Shown piece by piece: positions 36,401 through 47,297 of a DNA stretch of 64,000 nucleotides (within the stretch, counting starts at the first letter, position 1; each line of letters starts with the position of its first letter). Under the pieces are notes generated by a model. It was given only the letters and a program-made list of their open reading frames with translations, did not search any database and had not been told where the DNA came from. A program made the position numbers and the translations under genes. This DNA is from Manduca sexta (lineage: Eukaryota; Arthropoda; Insecta; Lepidoptera; Sphingidae), in the NCBI RefSeq assembly GCF_014839805.1, contig NC_051135.1:12899291-12963290 (forward strand), given 5' to 3'.

Positions 36401-36630
36401 AGATTTAAAATAGCCTTAAAATAATACTAGTTGTGTTGTTTATAAAATAATAGAGCAGTTTCCTATGATTGTGTACATTACTTTATAATATATGTTACCG
36501 AATTCTGAAGTAACAAATATTAAAATAATACACGGCGAATTGATGAACCTCCTTTTTTTAAGTCGATTTATCACAGAAAAATATATGGAAAAGAAATTAT
36601 CTGTGTGTGTAAAGAAATAAAGCAGTTATG
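33430..36630. other. no gene recognised
   Basis: AT-rich, with only random frames (for example 34429-34674, 35123-35362 and 35628-35861). No repeat shared with other parts of the window was seen. Confidence 0.4.
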
Positions 36631-36766
36631 GATTAATTAAATATTGTTGAAAGCAAAAGTGGAGGTATGATAGGGTTAGGGTTATCTCGCTTTCTCTTTC
36701 TCACGCACGTAGCGTTATGGCCGGTGACGTCACAGTATATTACTATTTTTAAAGTTTTCTTTCTTT

Positions 36767-36985
36767 CTAGATTTTGGCACGCGGCTCCGAACGCGTTAAA
36801 AAAAAATTGGGAATAAAAGTTCCGCTTTATATTTTCCCGGAAAAAAGTAGCTTTTAGCACTCCGGAGTAACGTAGCTTCCTATTAGAGAAAACAAAAATC
36901 AAAATCGGTATAATAGTTCCTGAGAGTAGCGCGTTCAAACAAACAAACAAACTCTTCAGCATAATTATAATATATATTTATTATT
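36767..36985 (-). mobile_element. short Helitron
   Basis: On the minus strand it opens GCTGAAGAGTTTGTTTGTTTGTTTGAACGCGCTA, as the large element at 60411 does. It ends GCGTTCGGAGCCGCGTGCC, AAAAT and CTAG (36767-36770). The 5' TC is not preserved. Non-coding; the 109-codon frame over it is spurious. Confidence 0.65.
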
Positions 36986-37494
36986 GCCTGGGTTTTCAAA
37001 ATTCTTTTGCATTGGATTTCGAAAGACACATTTCTGATAAAATGTGTTTAATTAAAGTAGTACTATTTTGTAACTTCATTGTCTACTGTAATCATGATAT
37101 TTTACAACTATCTTCTTAAATATACTCTACTACTGTACTTAAACATAATTATTATCCACACAATCTACCCGCACAAAGAGAATGTAATTTCATGCGCACA
37201 CACTCCAAAAAATGTGATATCCATTGCAAAATTTCATACGAAATTTGCATTTCTCCGCGTGAATACGATCCGGCGAGAGTTGGCGCAATTTTCGTATAAT
37301 ACATGATAATTGCCCACAGAAAAGTTGCTGCTACAACTGATTTTTCCCTCGGCACCGTAAACTTTTGTAATGTTTGGATTAAGTTCCTAACTTTTCGGAT
37401 GAAATTCAAAAAATCTTTTTAAACACACCCAATTGTGCAATGAAAGTGATAAATATACATCATTCTGAAGTCATTTGAAGAGTTATAACTTAAT

Positions 37495-37735
37495 GTAGGA
37501 CATATTTTATATCCGCGGGGATAGCGACTACCCAGTGTTAAAACCCACTATAGTGGCTCACGTAAGTGTGTCGCGTTCCGGGATCAGCTTTTGTATATCC
37601 GGTTTCAAAAGGCCGGCATAATTCTGTCAACTGCCGAGGGATAATTATCCTCGTCAGTCGACATTATGTTGGACCCCACTCCACTTACCATCAGGTGCAG
37701 TGCACGTATAACAAAAAGGTAAAATTAGAGAATGT
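37495..37735 (-). repeat. dispersed repeat family E
   Basis: GTGTCGCGTTCCGGGATCAGC, TATCCGGTTTCAAAAGGCCGGCATAATT, GTCAACTGCCGAGGGATAATTATCC and CCACTCCACTTACCATCAGGTGCAGTGC are the complement of the copy at 43845-44075. Confidence 0.65.
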
Positions 37736-37980
37736 ATGTATGTAGATTTAAATAGAAATTTGTGATAATTTAATATTAGAAAAGTTCAAAAATATGTACG
37801 TTTTAATTCTCGGTTGTTCCTTTGATTTATTATTAGCATTTAACATATTCTGCAATTGTTTTTTTTTGTTACAATTTTATAATTTCAGAATTATGAAGCA
37901 AAAACCCAACAAAATAACACTGTTCAATACCATTTCTCCCGATAAAAATATTTACTTATACAAACATTAATTACTCGATG

Positions 37981-38753
37981 TCAATAATCATCTTCACTAT
38001 CAGAAACTTCAGACTTAACATTCTTCGCAACAGGACTTCTACCATTTATCATATCCATTAAATCCACCTTCTGCATCGTGACCCTCACGAGGTCTTTCAA
38101 AATCTTCCTTATATCGTCGTCTTGGGATATTAGGCTTTTAATTTTCTCCTTCGTGAATCCGAAATCTCTTCGGCCTCCAATCGGCGGGATCTTTGGCTGT
38201 GGTTTTATCCTCTTTTTCTTTCCTTTCTGTGGCACCGGTTGCACTGATATTAGCGGCTGTCTTGGTGGTGATGGGATTGGCTTTAAGAAATTTTGTGGTA
38301 AAGGCTCCATATTTCTTCCCGAAAATGGTGGAGAACCACACTCGTTTCCACAACTCAAAGCGCAACACATTCTTGGGAATGGGCAATCTGGTTCCCTGTT
38401 TCTTGGGATATCAGGAGCTCGGAGGACTGTTGGAGTAACTGTTGCAGGCTCCTCTTTCTTTTTGTGCTGACAGTCTTTGTAGTAGAGCAAGTTCTCTATA
38501 CTCTCGTCGGAGGAAGACGCGTATTTTCTCGAATTGATTTTTATTATTTGCAAAGTGATTAATATCTAAAAAATATAAGAGAATAATTTTAAATATTTTA
38601 TATTCTACTTCCGAAATAAGAAGAAGAGTTAAATTACGGTCGCTAATAAAAAAATATTTTAATTTATAAACTTATTTAAATGTTTTTTATGGCATCAAAA
38701 TTATGTATAAAACGTAATAATATAAATTAACTTACAAACAATAATAAATCCAT
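37981..38753 (-). CDS. secreted protein C, 2 exons, unknown family
   Basis: Exon 1 (38753-38736) is only ATG and five codons, MDLLLF, ending in phase 0 at GTAAGT. Exon 2 starts at 38565 after a TTTTTTAG acceptor and continues ILITLQIIKI, so the signal peptide is split across the intron. Total about 200 residues. Mature part: an acidic/serine patch (SSSDESIENL), a cysteine cluster near the middle (CPFPRMCCALSCGNEC), then a proline- and lysine-rich region (KKKRIKPQPKIPPIGG), an amphipathic, helix-like KIKSLISQ to DIRKILKDLV region and an acidic tail (SEVSDSEDDY). The stop is at 37981. An AATAAA lies about 150 bp downstream on the same strand. No known domain; secretion is inferred only from the N-terminus. 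Confidence 0.6.
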
Positions 38754-39014
38754 AAGTTTACCACTTGCGTCAACATGCGTCCGACTTCACCAATAACTCC
38801 ATTATCATTAACGAGTTTTGTTTTTGTGGGATATTTACAAAACACCGCCATTATTCTAGCAGTGATTTCAACTGTTCTATTTCTTGCTCCGGTGTTACAT
38901 TCATTGTAATTTTGCCACAAATGTGTTTAGATATTTCAACAATAGGTTTCAAGCAAAATGGATGCGAAGTTTCTTTTGATCTCGATAATATATCTCAAAT
39001 AGACACAATAGATA

Positions 39015-39062
39015 TAAAAACTGGACAAGTTCGAGTTGGACCCACGCGCCGAGGGTTCCTAG
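39015..39062 (+). repeat. short dispersed-repeat fragment
   Basis: ACTGGACAAGTTCGAGTTGGACCCACGCGCCGAGGGTTCC is close to a sequence (GCGAGTCGGACTCGCGCAC, GGGTTCC) I know as frequent in lepidopteran genomes. It is the end of a 103-codon plus frame that I therefore do not call. Confidence 0.4.
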
Positions 39063-39069
39063 CTTTTTT

Positions 39070-40685
39070 TTATTAAATGACATGTTTATGGTTTTCAGAT
39101 TTTTTTGCTTTACATGTTCTGCAAGACATTACTTCTTGCCTAATTTCATGATTTAGATCAACGTGAAGTACCCCATAGGTTTTGATTCCCTTTTTGCAAT
39201 CCAAAAATATGAGAAAATGTACCATATAAACATATATTTTGATTTGGTTTTAACATATATTTGGTCATATGTTTTGATCACGTTTACATTGATTTGAATT
39301 TTCATCGATTCGACTTACAAGCTTGATTGTTTCACAGCTGAAAGTTCCTCGCTAGACTCAAGCAAACAATTCCGTATGAAAAACTGAATAAAAGGTAACT
39401 CTGTCAGAAATCTAAAAAAGCTGTTGCTTATTCTACATTCGTTTTGAGAGTGTGAAGTAATCAAATTAAATAATCCAAACAACGTACGCTCGCTAACAAA
39501 AGTGTATTATTAATGATGAAGTACAATAAATTTTGTGTGGGCTAAAAAATGATAAAACTGAATTTTATAGAACTCATTAGATCCAATCACTATAGTAATG
39601 TCATACAAAATGATACGTGCCGAACATACACAAATGTAGTAAAATAATTATCTCTATTGTTTTTTGTCTGCGGTGTTACCCTCTGCAATATATAAATAAA
39701 ATGAAATGAATATTTTATCTGCGCAAAAGTTATTACAGTATAAATCTTAAATATTGGTTTCTAATCAGCCCTTATTCACTCACTGCTGCGTACAAGCCTA
39801 CTCTTTGTCAAGTCATTCTTCTAATAAATAAACTTTTGAAAAATTTATTGACATGCAAATTTTTAAATGTGTATATTATGCATATTGATACCTCATCACA
39901 ATAACAATTACCAAATTATAGGAAGACTTCGGTTTTCTCCTTCAGCTTCGAAGAAATTAAAGAAAACTTGAAAAAAATAGCAAAAATGCTGCTACGACTG
40001 CTTTTAAGTAGAGAAATTTACATTACATTGGGATTTGTGGGCTTGAACAATGAGATTTTATAAAATTTTATAAACAAAACATATCCATAACAACTAAAAG
40101 CAAAAAACCATCCATTTTTATAATGAAATATAATTACAGGCCCAATTTTCTAAACCAAGTCCTGTTAGAACTATTGCCAAATAACATATTTCCAAAGTGA
40201 AAATTCTTTAGAATCGTTGTGATTTGAAGCTCGATAAACCGAAAATGCTTCACGATATTTGAAAACGGAACAGCGTTCAACCAGCCCGTATGCTACATTT
40301 TGCATACATTTTTTTTTTCATTTATGTAAATATTTTAATCACACAAACAAATTCATTTTGCTAATATGTATTAGTATTATGCATAAATTCATATCTTCAT
40401 ATATATCCATCTCTTTCTCTCATAACCAATTTTTGAGAAGTTTCACTATTGCCGTCTGTGTATTACATACAAACATTTTTTTCTTTACGAGACTATTAAA
40501 CTCATAGTAACACTCATAGTAATATTGTGGTATACTGAAAGCGATAACTTTATCAGTTCTGAAGTGGGTACTAGGCTCAAGTGTTTTGCACCGATGTTCT
40601 CACGATAACACGCGCTGTTAGTACAACTGTCAGTCAAATACACTCGACGAACTGTACTTAAATACTAAAGTAGGTAGGGATAATA
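39070..40685. other. no gene recognised
   Basis: AT-rich with random frames only. Confidence 0.4.
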
Positions 40686-40689
40686 GGTT

Positions 40690-40812
40690 ATGGCTATAGG
40701 CTTGCCTGTCGCCACCTATCACACCATGGGACGGAATACATATAGAGAGAATTGAGTGCATTAGTTTCGCTTTTGCCTACCCCTTGGAGAATAAAAGAGC
40801 GTGAGGATGTAT
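40690..40812 (+). mobile_element. SINE family A, 3' half
   Basis: GTCGCCACCTATCACACCATGGGACGGAATACA, CTTTTGCCTACCCCTTGGAGAATAAAAGAGCGTG. The tRNA-like head is absent. Confidence 0.6.
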
Positions 40813-41487
40813 GCAAATAGTCAATGCAAATGACAGTGTTTGCGTTACTAAAATTGAGAGGTTAGTCTATAAGGATTTTAATTGTTTTAGTGACCGAAAG
40901 TGTTTATTACCATTCATTTATATTATCAATAGCCATTGTACAGCGACATACTGGAAATTGGTCTTTGAAAGGCTGAATCAAATGAACTGCATTTAGTAAG
41001 ATGGTTACAGAAGGCTATTCAATTAGAACTATTGTAACGGCAGAGGACAAAAACTTGCAAATCAAATAATTCGCTAACAGTATCCACAGGCGCCAGGCAC
41101 TGATTTTTTTGATTTACCAATTATTAAACAGCCACTATTGTTTATTTTTAAATATATATAAAAACAAATCAAGAAGTGTTTTAATAAATGTTTTTTATTT
41201 TGAGTTTCTATACTTACAGTCTAAAATATTCCGTTACATTTAACTTATTCTGCTTTTCTCTAATATAATATTGTACAAAATTTATCATTGCTGTTATCGA
41301 CTGTACCAATATGTAATGTGAAGGAAAGTGGCAGTGAAATCGTCAAATCTCTCAAATTAATTGCAAGAATTCTGTATAAAAGACTTTACTGAAACCACAT
41401 TAGGTACATTTCAGTAAAGTTAATGTTATTAGGTAATAGCTTACAATTTGTCCTATATTTAAGACGAATAAATATAAAATTCACAAT

Positions 41488-43292
41488 CATCACCATCATC
41501 ATCATCAGCCTATATCTTTGTCCACTGCTGGACATAGGCCTCCTCCAATATACGCCATTTTACCCTGTCTTCGGCCTGTCGCATCCAGTTCTTACCAGCG
41601 ACCTTTCGCAGATCGTCACTCCACCTAGCTGGAGGGCGTCCTACACTACGTTTGCCGAGCCGTGGTCTCCACTCAAGAACTCGTTTACCCCATCGGTTAT
41701 CGGTTCTTCGACAGATATGCCCTGCCCACTGCCACTTCAGTTTGCTAATCCTGTGTGCTATGTCGGTGACATTGGTTCTCTGACGAATGACCTCGTTACG
41801 AAGTTTATCCTTCAGAGAAACTCCGAGCATAGCACGTTCCATAGCTCGCTGAGCGACTTTGAGCTGGTGGACCAGCCGTACTGTGAGCGTCCACGTTTCG
41901 GCACCGTAGGTCATGACAGGTAGGACGCACTGGTTGAAAACCTTCGTTTTCAGACATTGTGGTAGAAGTGACGAGAAAACCCGACGCAGTTTGCCAAATG
42001 CGGCCCAGCCCAGCTGGATTCTCTTTTAACCTCCCTCTCAAGGCTGTTTCTTCCTAATTGCAGAATCTGCCCAAGGTAGGTGTATTCCGAAACAGCTTCG
42101 AGAAGGTGGCCATTGACAACGATAGGTCTTGGATCTAGGTGGTCATTGATCATAAGTTTTGTCTTATCCAGATTCATTGTTAGACCTATTCGCTGTGAGG
42201 CCGAAGCAAGGCTGTTTAGCATCTGTTGTAGTTCCTCCAGTGTTTCTGCCATTATCACTATGTCGTCTGCGAAACGCAAATGCGAGATGTACTCACCATT
42301 TATGTTAATGCCCATACCTTTCCAGTCCAGAGTCTTGAACAAATCCTCCAGTGCGCTTGTGAACAGTTTTGGGGAAATAACATCCCCCTGTCTCACCCCT
42401 CTGCGCAGCTGAATGGGTCCCCGAATGCTGGTTCTGTACTTGGACACACATAGTGGCAGATTCATATAGACATCTCAGCACTTCGACATAGCGATAATCT
42501 ACTTGACAACGCTGTAAGGATTCCAGGACAGCCCAGGTTTCGACAGAGTCGAAGGCCTTCTCATAGTCCACAAATGCCAAACACAGGGGCCGATTATACT
42601 CCTCGGATTTCTGTATAATCTGCCTCACTGTGTGTATGTGGTCTATGGTACTGTATCCTCCGCGAAACCCAGCCTGCTCCGGGGGCTGAAACTCGTCGAG
42701 TCTCCTAGCGAGGCGATTCGTGATAACCCTGGAGAACAACTTATAGACGTGGCTCAGGAGTGAGATGGGCCTATAATTCTTTAGAAGGGTTTTATCCCCC
42801 CTCTTAAAAAAAAAGAACCACCAGACTCCTACTCCACGCATTTGGAGTTCTCCCACAGTGTAGAACGGTGTTAAACAGCTTTTGTAGCTCCTGTATGACA
42901 GGAAGGCCACCTGTCTGCAGGAGCTCCGAAGTAACTCCGTCCTCACCGGGGGCTTTTCCATTTTTAAGTTGTCTCAGAGCCAACACGATCTCGCCTTGGT
43001 CGATTTCTGGCAGATCGTCGCTGTAGTGGCGCGTCAGGGTGGCTCTGGGATCATGGTCGACATGCCGTGGATAAGGAGCATGTGCAGCGTATAATCGACC
43101 ATAAAAGTCCTCAATCTCGGCAAAAATCTCCGACTGTGACGAAACGGTTTTGCCCTTTTGTGTCGTTAACTTCGTCAGGTGGCTCCTTCTAAGCTGCTGA
43201 GCAAATACCTTAGACCCTCGGTTTCGCTCTATCGCTTCTTCAATGAGGCGTGTATTGAAGCTCCGAAGGTCTCGGCGTATCATTTTTATCGT
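41488..43292 (-). mobile_element. 5'-truncated RTE-clade LINE with 12-bp TSD
   Basis: AAAATTCACAAT flanks both sides exactly (41476-41487 and 43293-43304). Inside is a 1.8-kb RTE-type element in reverse, lacking the N-terminal endonuclease, and ending 3' in a CAT/ATG microsatellite (41484-41506), a hallmark of the RTE clade. The 5' truncation plus duplication show insertion by target-primed reverse transcription. The copy interrupts the secreted-protein cluster between genes C and A. Confidence 0.9.
41510..43285 (-). pseudogene. RTE reverse transcriptase, frameshifted
   Basis: Four overlapping frames carry successive parts of one reverse transcriptase: 43285-42804 ([17 protein letters not shown]), 42850-42470 ([43 protein letters not shown]), 42465-41950 ([13 protein letters not shown], catalytic FADD in RFADDIVIMAE), and 41930-41510 (MTYGAETWTL, GKRSVGRPPARW). 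Breaks lie at an A9 run near 42807-42815, between about 42400 and 42470, and near 42020. The protein cannot be made in one piece. Confidence 0.88.
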
Positions 43293-43309
43293 AAAATTCA
43301 CAATGTCAA

Positions 43310-43840
43310 TTGTCAATTGTTGTCATAAATAAATAGGAATAAAATGAGTGCTTAATATCTAGAAAATTAAGAGAACTATACCTAGATTTAGTTTAGCTCG
43401 CAGAGCTGAGATATTTTATCATAAAAACATAGTACAGTTTACATAGTTTGCGGACTACACACAAATATGAAAAAATATCTCTACCCTTCCAATTAAGCTA
43501 AACAAATATAGCTTAATTCTTGGTGTGCAACCTCGTTAACTGTCCAGTAAGTTAACTAAAGGATATCGTTTATTATTAGTGTATATAATAATATCTTCAC
43601 AAGGTATTGTGTAGGAAGAAGGGCAATGAAGCTCACGTAATACGAAACTGATTTTTATTAGGACGGTAGATAGAGAACAGGCCGGGTCGCACTACTCTCT
43701 CCTTTATAAATATTACTTACTTTACTACATTATAAATTATAGGCACATATATACCCATTATAATATTGTAAAATAATAACATAGTTAGCGGTCCACTCAC
43801 AAGTATGGAAAAATATATCATTTTTTTTAGAAGGGCACGG
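43310..43840. other. no gene recognised
   Basis: AT-rich spacer between the LINE and a family E repeat. Confidence 0.4.
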
Positions 43841-43844
43841 CAAA

Positions 43845-44075
43845 TCGACCGCACTGCACCTGGTAGTGAGTAGAGTGGAGCCAATAGAATGTCGACTGAC
43901 GAGCGATGATTACCCTCGGCAGTCGACACAATTATGCCGGCCTGTTGGAACCGGATATACACAGGCTGATCCCGGAACGCGACACACGCGTGTCACTATG
44001 GCGGGTTTCAACACCTTGTGCACGGTGGTCGCTATCCGGGCGGATAAAATATCCTACCACCCGCAAAATCCAGTA
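43845..44075 (+). repeat. dispersed repeat family E
   Basis: CACTGCACCTGGTAGTGAGTAGAGTGG, ATGTCGACTGACGAGCGATGATTACC, CCGGCCTGTTGGAACCGGATATACACAGGCTGATCCCGGAACGCGACACA, then TGCACGGTGGTCGCTATCCGGGCGGAT. It ends about ten bases beyond the stop codon of gene A and so may provide that gene's 3' untranslated region. Confidence 0.7.
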
Positions 44076-44084
44076 TACATGTTA

Positions 44085-44779
44085 TTACACTAGCATTTGA
44101 AGATCCCTATGCGTATTATCCTTTGCCATCTTCTTCTTATAAGTGTTAACAGCGTCCAAAATATGTTTGAACATGGCCAAATGAGTACTCTTATTATAAC
44201 CCCTCTCTTTCTTCTCCTTTAGATTTTGACAGTAATGATACCACCACGGCAATACCATATACTGATTCTCCGGGCCCAAATCCATTTGGGAACAAAATCT
44301 CTGGTTTGGTATTCGTAAATTAGTCATGATCTTTTGTCCTTTTTCCCTTACTTGTGGTGGAAGTTGGGGAGGTGGTTTAAATTTTGGGGGATGTGGTCTT
44401 CTTCGTGGTAATAGGCCGCAGTGCACTATTCCCAATAATATTATTAATATTAGACCCTGCAAAAAATAGGAAGGTTTAATCTTCTTGTTGCCCGCGTGAA
44501 GTTTTCCGGGATAAAAGTCCCGCTATATATTTTCCCGGGATGGAAAGTAGCCTATAACTTTCCCAGGGACTTCAACTTTCTCCGTACTGAATTTCATAAA
44601 AATCCGTTGAGCAGATTTTGAGAAAATCGATTACACAGACAATCAGAAAAGGGGATTTTTTTTATAAAATATATAGATAGTTTTTAATTACCACATACAT
44701 ATTTGAAATATTAATCTATATTTTCAATTAAAATGCTAGTAATTATAAAATTACTTACCTGAATATTTTCATTAAACAT
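44085..44779 (-). CDS. secreted protein A, 2 exons, LPWWYxYCQ family
   Basis: Exon 1 ends at 44759 with CAG followed by GTAAGT. Exon 2 (44456-44085) follows TTTTTTGCAG; both are in phase 0. The preferred start is the ATG at 44779 (purine at -3), giving MFNENIQ joined to GLILIILLGIVHC, a good signal peptide of about 130 residues in total. An in-frame ATG at 44818 would add 13 residues. The mature chain begins with a proline/arginine-rich stretch (RRRPHPPKFKPPPQLPP), then FCSQMDLGP and the motif LPWWYHYCQ, and a basic helix-like C-terminus (HILDAVNTYKKKM). The motif LPWWYxYCQ is shared with gene B. No known domain is recognised. Confidence 0.65.
44488..44686 (-). repeat. Helitron-like repeat in the intron of gene A
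   Basis: Read in reverse it opens TCTATATATTTTATAAA and continues with TTTTCTCAAAATCTGCTCAACGGATTTTTATGAAATTC, CCGGGAAAATATATAGCGGG and a GC-rich end. It lies between exons 1 and 2 of gene A. The terminal CTAG is lost. Confidence 0.5.
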
Positions 44780-44819
44780 ATTAAATTTACTAAATATGCG
44801 CACCGATGCGTTATTCATG

Positions 44820-45980
44820 CATTAAGTGAAGTGTGTGGTATAACGAATAACAAGCTAATTAATACTACATGTGCAAAACGTGAAAATTAATTACAATTTC
44901 ACACTTACTTATTTCAATTTTAATAAAAAATCAATTACTTATAGCTGTATGCTTAGTTTATAGTGTTAAATTAATATACTTCTAATGCAAAGATATTAAA
45001 CAATATGTTAGTTATAGACGGGACGACAAGACCAAATTTGTACTCTTAAAGTTATTACCAATTGGTAATAAGTCGTCTTATTTGAAATGTCCGTGTGATA
45101 AGATGTCACAACGTCCTTAGACATTAATAAAAAAATATGCTGAACATGCTAAGCATGAGCATCAAAAACAAACAAATCACGATATGTAAAAAATTAAGTA
45201 TTTTACATTGGTGTTTTGCTATTTTAATGGTAGATTGAGTAACTATCACATTAGCGCAAAAATTTTGTATCACAATCTTCCCCATGTCAGCTCTATATAA
45301 TGTCAGAACTCTTTGTTATAATGAAATAGAACAAACAGTTCTAGAATTTCAATGACATTTCATGACCAGGCGTGTGTAACCTTTAATTCATATTGTATTG
45401 TAATAGAAAAATAGTTATGTGTGTACATACCTATGCTTTGAGTACTGATTTGAAGAAGAAAATTGTTTTATCAAATACTGTTACCAGAAAATCAGACTAT
45501 TTAAACTGATTGTCATACATATAGACAGGTTTTTAAGGAAGTATCCATTGCTAAACTCAAAATACACACACATAATCTATACTGTTTAATGTGTTTGCAC
45601 ATATTAGTTGTTAAGTCATTACTAAAATATCAATTTTTAAATTATTTCTTCATACATAACTTAACCAATAACATCCAAACAATTCGGTCTGTTTAGATTT
45701 AGATTTTAGGACTTTGATTGCCGCATAGCCATATTGTCCCTCGAGCACATTCCTTTCTCGTCAAAGGACGGTAACGCACTCGCGATCCTCAGTTGTCTGG
45801 TATTTCAGGATTTTATTGGCGTCCATTACAGTTAGTATACAATACAGAATTTACTAAGATTCGTTTCTTGACGTTTGTTAAACTTCTTATGTTTCTACTT
45901 AAGTTCCTGTAGCAAATATATGAGCAAAAAAATCATCGAGAAATTTTGCAATCAAACTAATTATATAATGAGTAGCAGAA
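44820..45980. other. no gene recognised
   Basis: AT-rich upstream region of gene A; its promoter should be near 44820-45000 but I see no clear core element. Confidence 0.35.
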
Positions 45981-45983
45981 TGA

Positions 45984-46109
45984 AATTTCAAATTTATTAC
46001 GAGACTATGTTCTCCTCATACCCATACTGCACCTCCTGGAAGCCAGGATTGGCAGTGGCGCGCAGTTTATGACACCGCGATGAAGCGCCGCGAGTATCAG
46101 GAGCACTAA
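45984..46109 (+). other. orphan exon-like frame
   Basis: An open frame of 42 codons ends APPGSQDWQWRAVYDTAMKR then REYQEH and TAA (46107-46109). The last 80 bases are GC-rich against AT-rich flanks. A pyrimidine-rich stretch ending in AGCCAG precedes DWQW, so a terminal exon could start there. No partner exon or domain was found. Confidence 0.25.
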
Positions 46110-46765
46110 TTTCACTAATTATTCAAATAGAAAAACAGAGAGGAGTTGTAAATTACGCATAATTGGTGGCGAATTAAATTTTGGGTAAAGTTACGGAACA
46201 AAAATCCACGCCTTTAGTGGTACGAGTAAGGATACAATCCATTAGAGTAACTAGTGACCAGATTCAGTTATATTTATATCCACTAGTTATTACTTACATA
46301 GTATTTACCAATTCACCAAAATTAGCGGTAGACTTCATTCTTATCGGGAAACTGCAATCCCAATTAATTCATCATACAAATTGAGTCACTAAGCTTGTAA
46401 CGGAACCCAATAACATTAGCTTCACCACTTACCACTAAACCATTGGGCAATTTCGTATATATTTTTATAAATACAAAGTCGGAGAACTAGTGCATGATGG
46501 CCGACTAAAAGCGCATGCAGTCAAGTTAGCACCATTGTTTATAATGCGGCCATTATTGTGATGAGACGCGAATCAAACTGAGACCTTTGTTTTCCTGGAT
46601 TTAAAACTCATCTTGTAATGTATAAGGCATCTGAAATCTGCTAATTTAAACTGAAACTTTGCCGTATTTATGTCAAAAATAAATACATGAATACTGGCCT
46701 AAATCTGTTTATTATTCCGACTCTGCTAAGTGATTACGTATTAATAATACAGCTCTCGTATTCAA
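46110..46765. other. no gene recognised
   Basis: AT-rich with random frames. Confidence 0.35.
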
Positions 46766-46767
46766 GG

Positions 46768-46895
46768 GGCTATCTGGGTAGGTCCCATCGCAATGTCTAT
46801 TTCTACCGCCAAACAGTACATACCAAGTTGTGTTCCAGTTTAAAGGGTATTGTATCCCATGTTATTACTGAGCATTATGGGGCTTAACTTTTTAA
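46768..46895 (+). repeat. dispersed repeat family C, fragment
   Basis: GGGTAGGTCCCATCGCAATGTCTATTTCTACCGCCAAACAG and TTCCAGTTTAAAGGGTATTG match the central part of the family. Confidence 0.55.
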
Positions 46896-46899
46896 AAAT

Positions 46900-47285
46900 G
46901 TCTCAAGGTAACTTACTCAGTGGAGTGCCACGCAGCACTACGTTATACAAAGTTCTGTATAATGTTGCTACTATTCGTGGGCCGATACCATCAATTACGC
47001 TTACCTGATCGCATAAACCTCTAGTCATTCAATTGGAAGAAAATAACGAAAAAACACATCGATGCAGCTCGAGAATCCGTGCATGAGAGAAATAAAGTAT
47101 GAAGGGTAAGTAGTAGATTAAAATCTTGCAGTGTCTATCGATAGTCTTTACCTACACCTGTGAAAAACAAGCGTGATTTTGTTTATCGGTACAATTCTTC
47201 CTTCTTCTCATCCATTATTTATTTATAGAAGCTTTACTACCTTATCGAAAATTTAAAATATTATTATAATATACCAACAGTTGTA
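46900..47285. other. no gene recognised
   Basis: Downstream side of gene B. A GC-richer run near 46915-47030 has no frame or known repeat. Confidence 0.35.
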
Positions 47286-47297
47286 GATTTATTTAAT

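Noticed and set aside
36690..36740. Third copy of the THAP-element block with TGACGTCA
   Set aside because: GTGACGTCAC is present, but the neighbouring sequence and terminal repeats are missing, so the likeness is probably chance.
37152..37409. 85-codon minus-strand frame as another member of the secreted cluster
   Set aside because: No signal peptide, no splice sites, no motif in common with genes A, B or C.
38078..38470. 130-codon plus-strand frame with hydrophobic segments
   Set aside because: It is the reverse reading of exon 2 of gene C, which has better splice and signal-peptide support.
41423..42412. 166- and 110-codon plus-strand frames
   Set aside because: They are antisense readings of the RTE reverse transcriptase.
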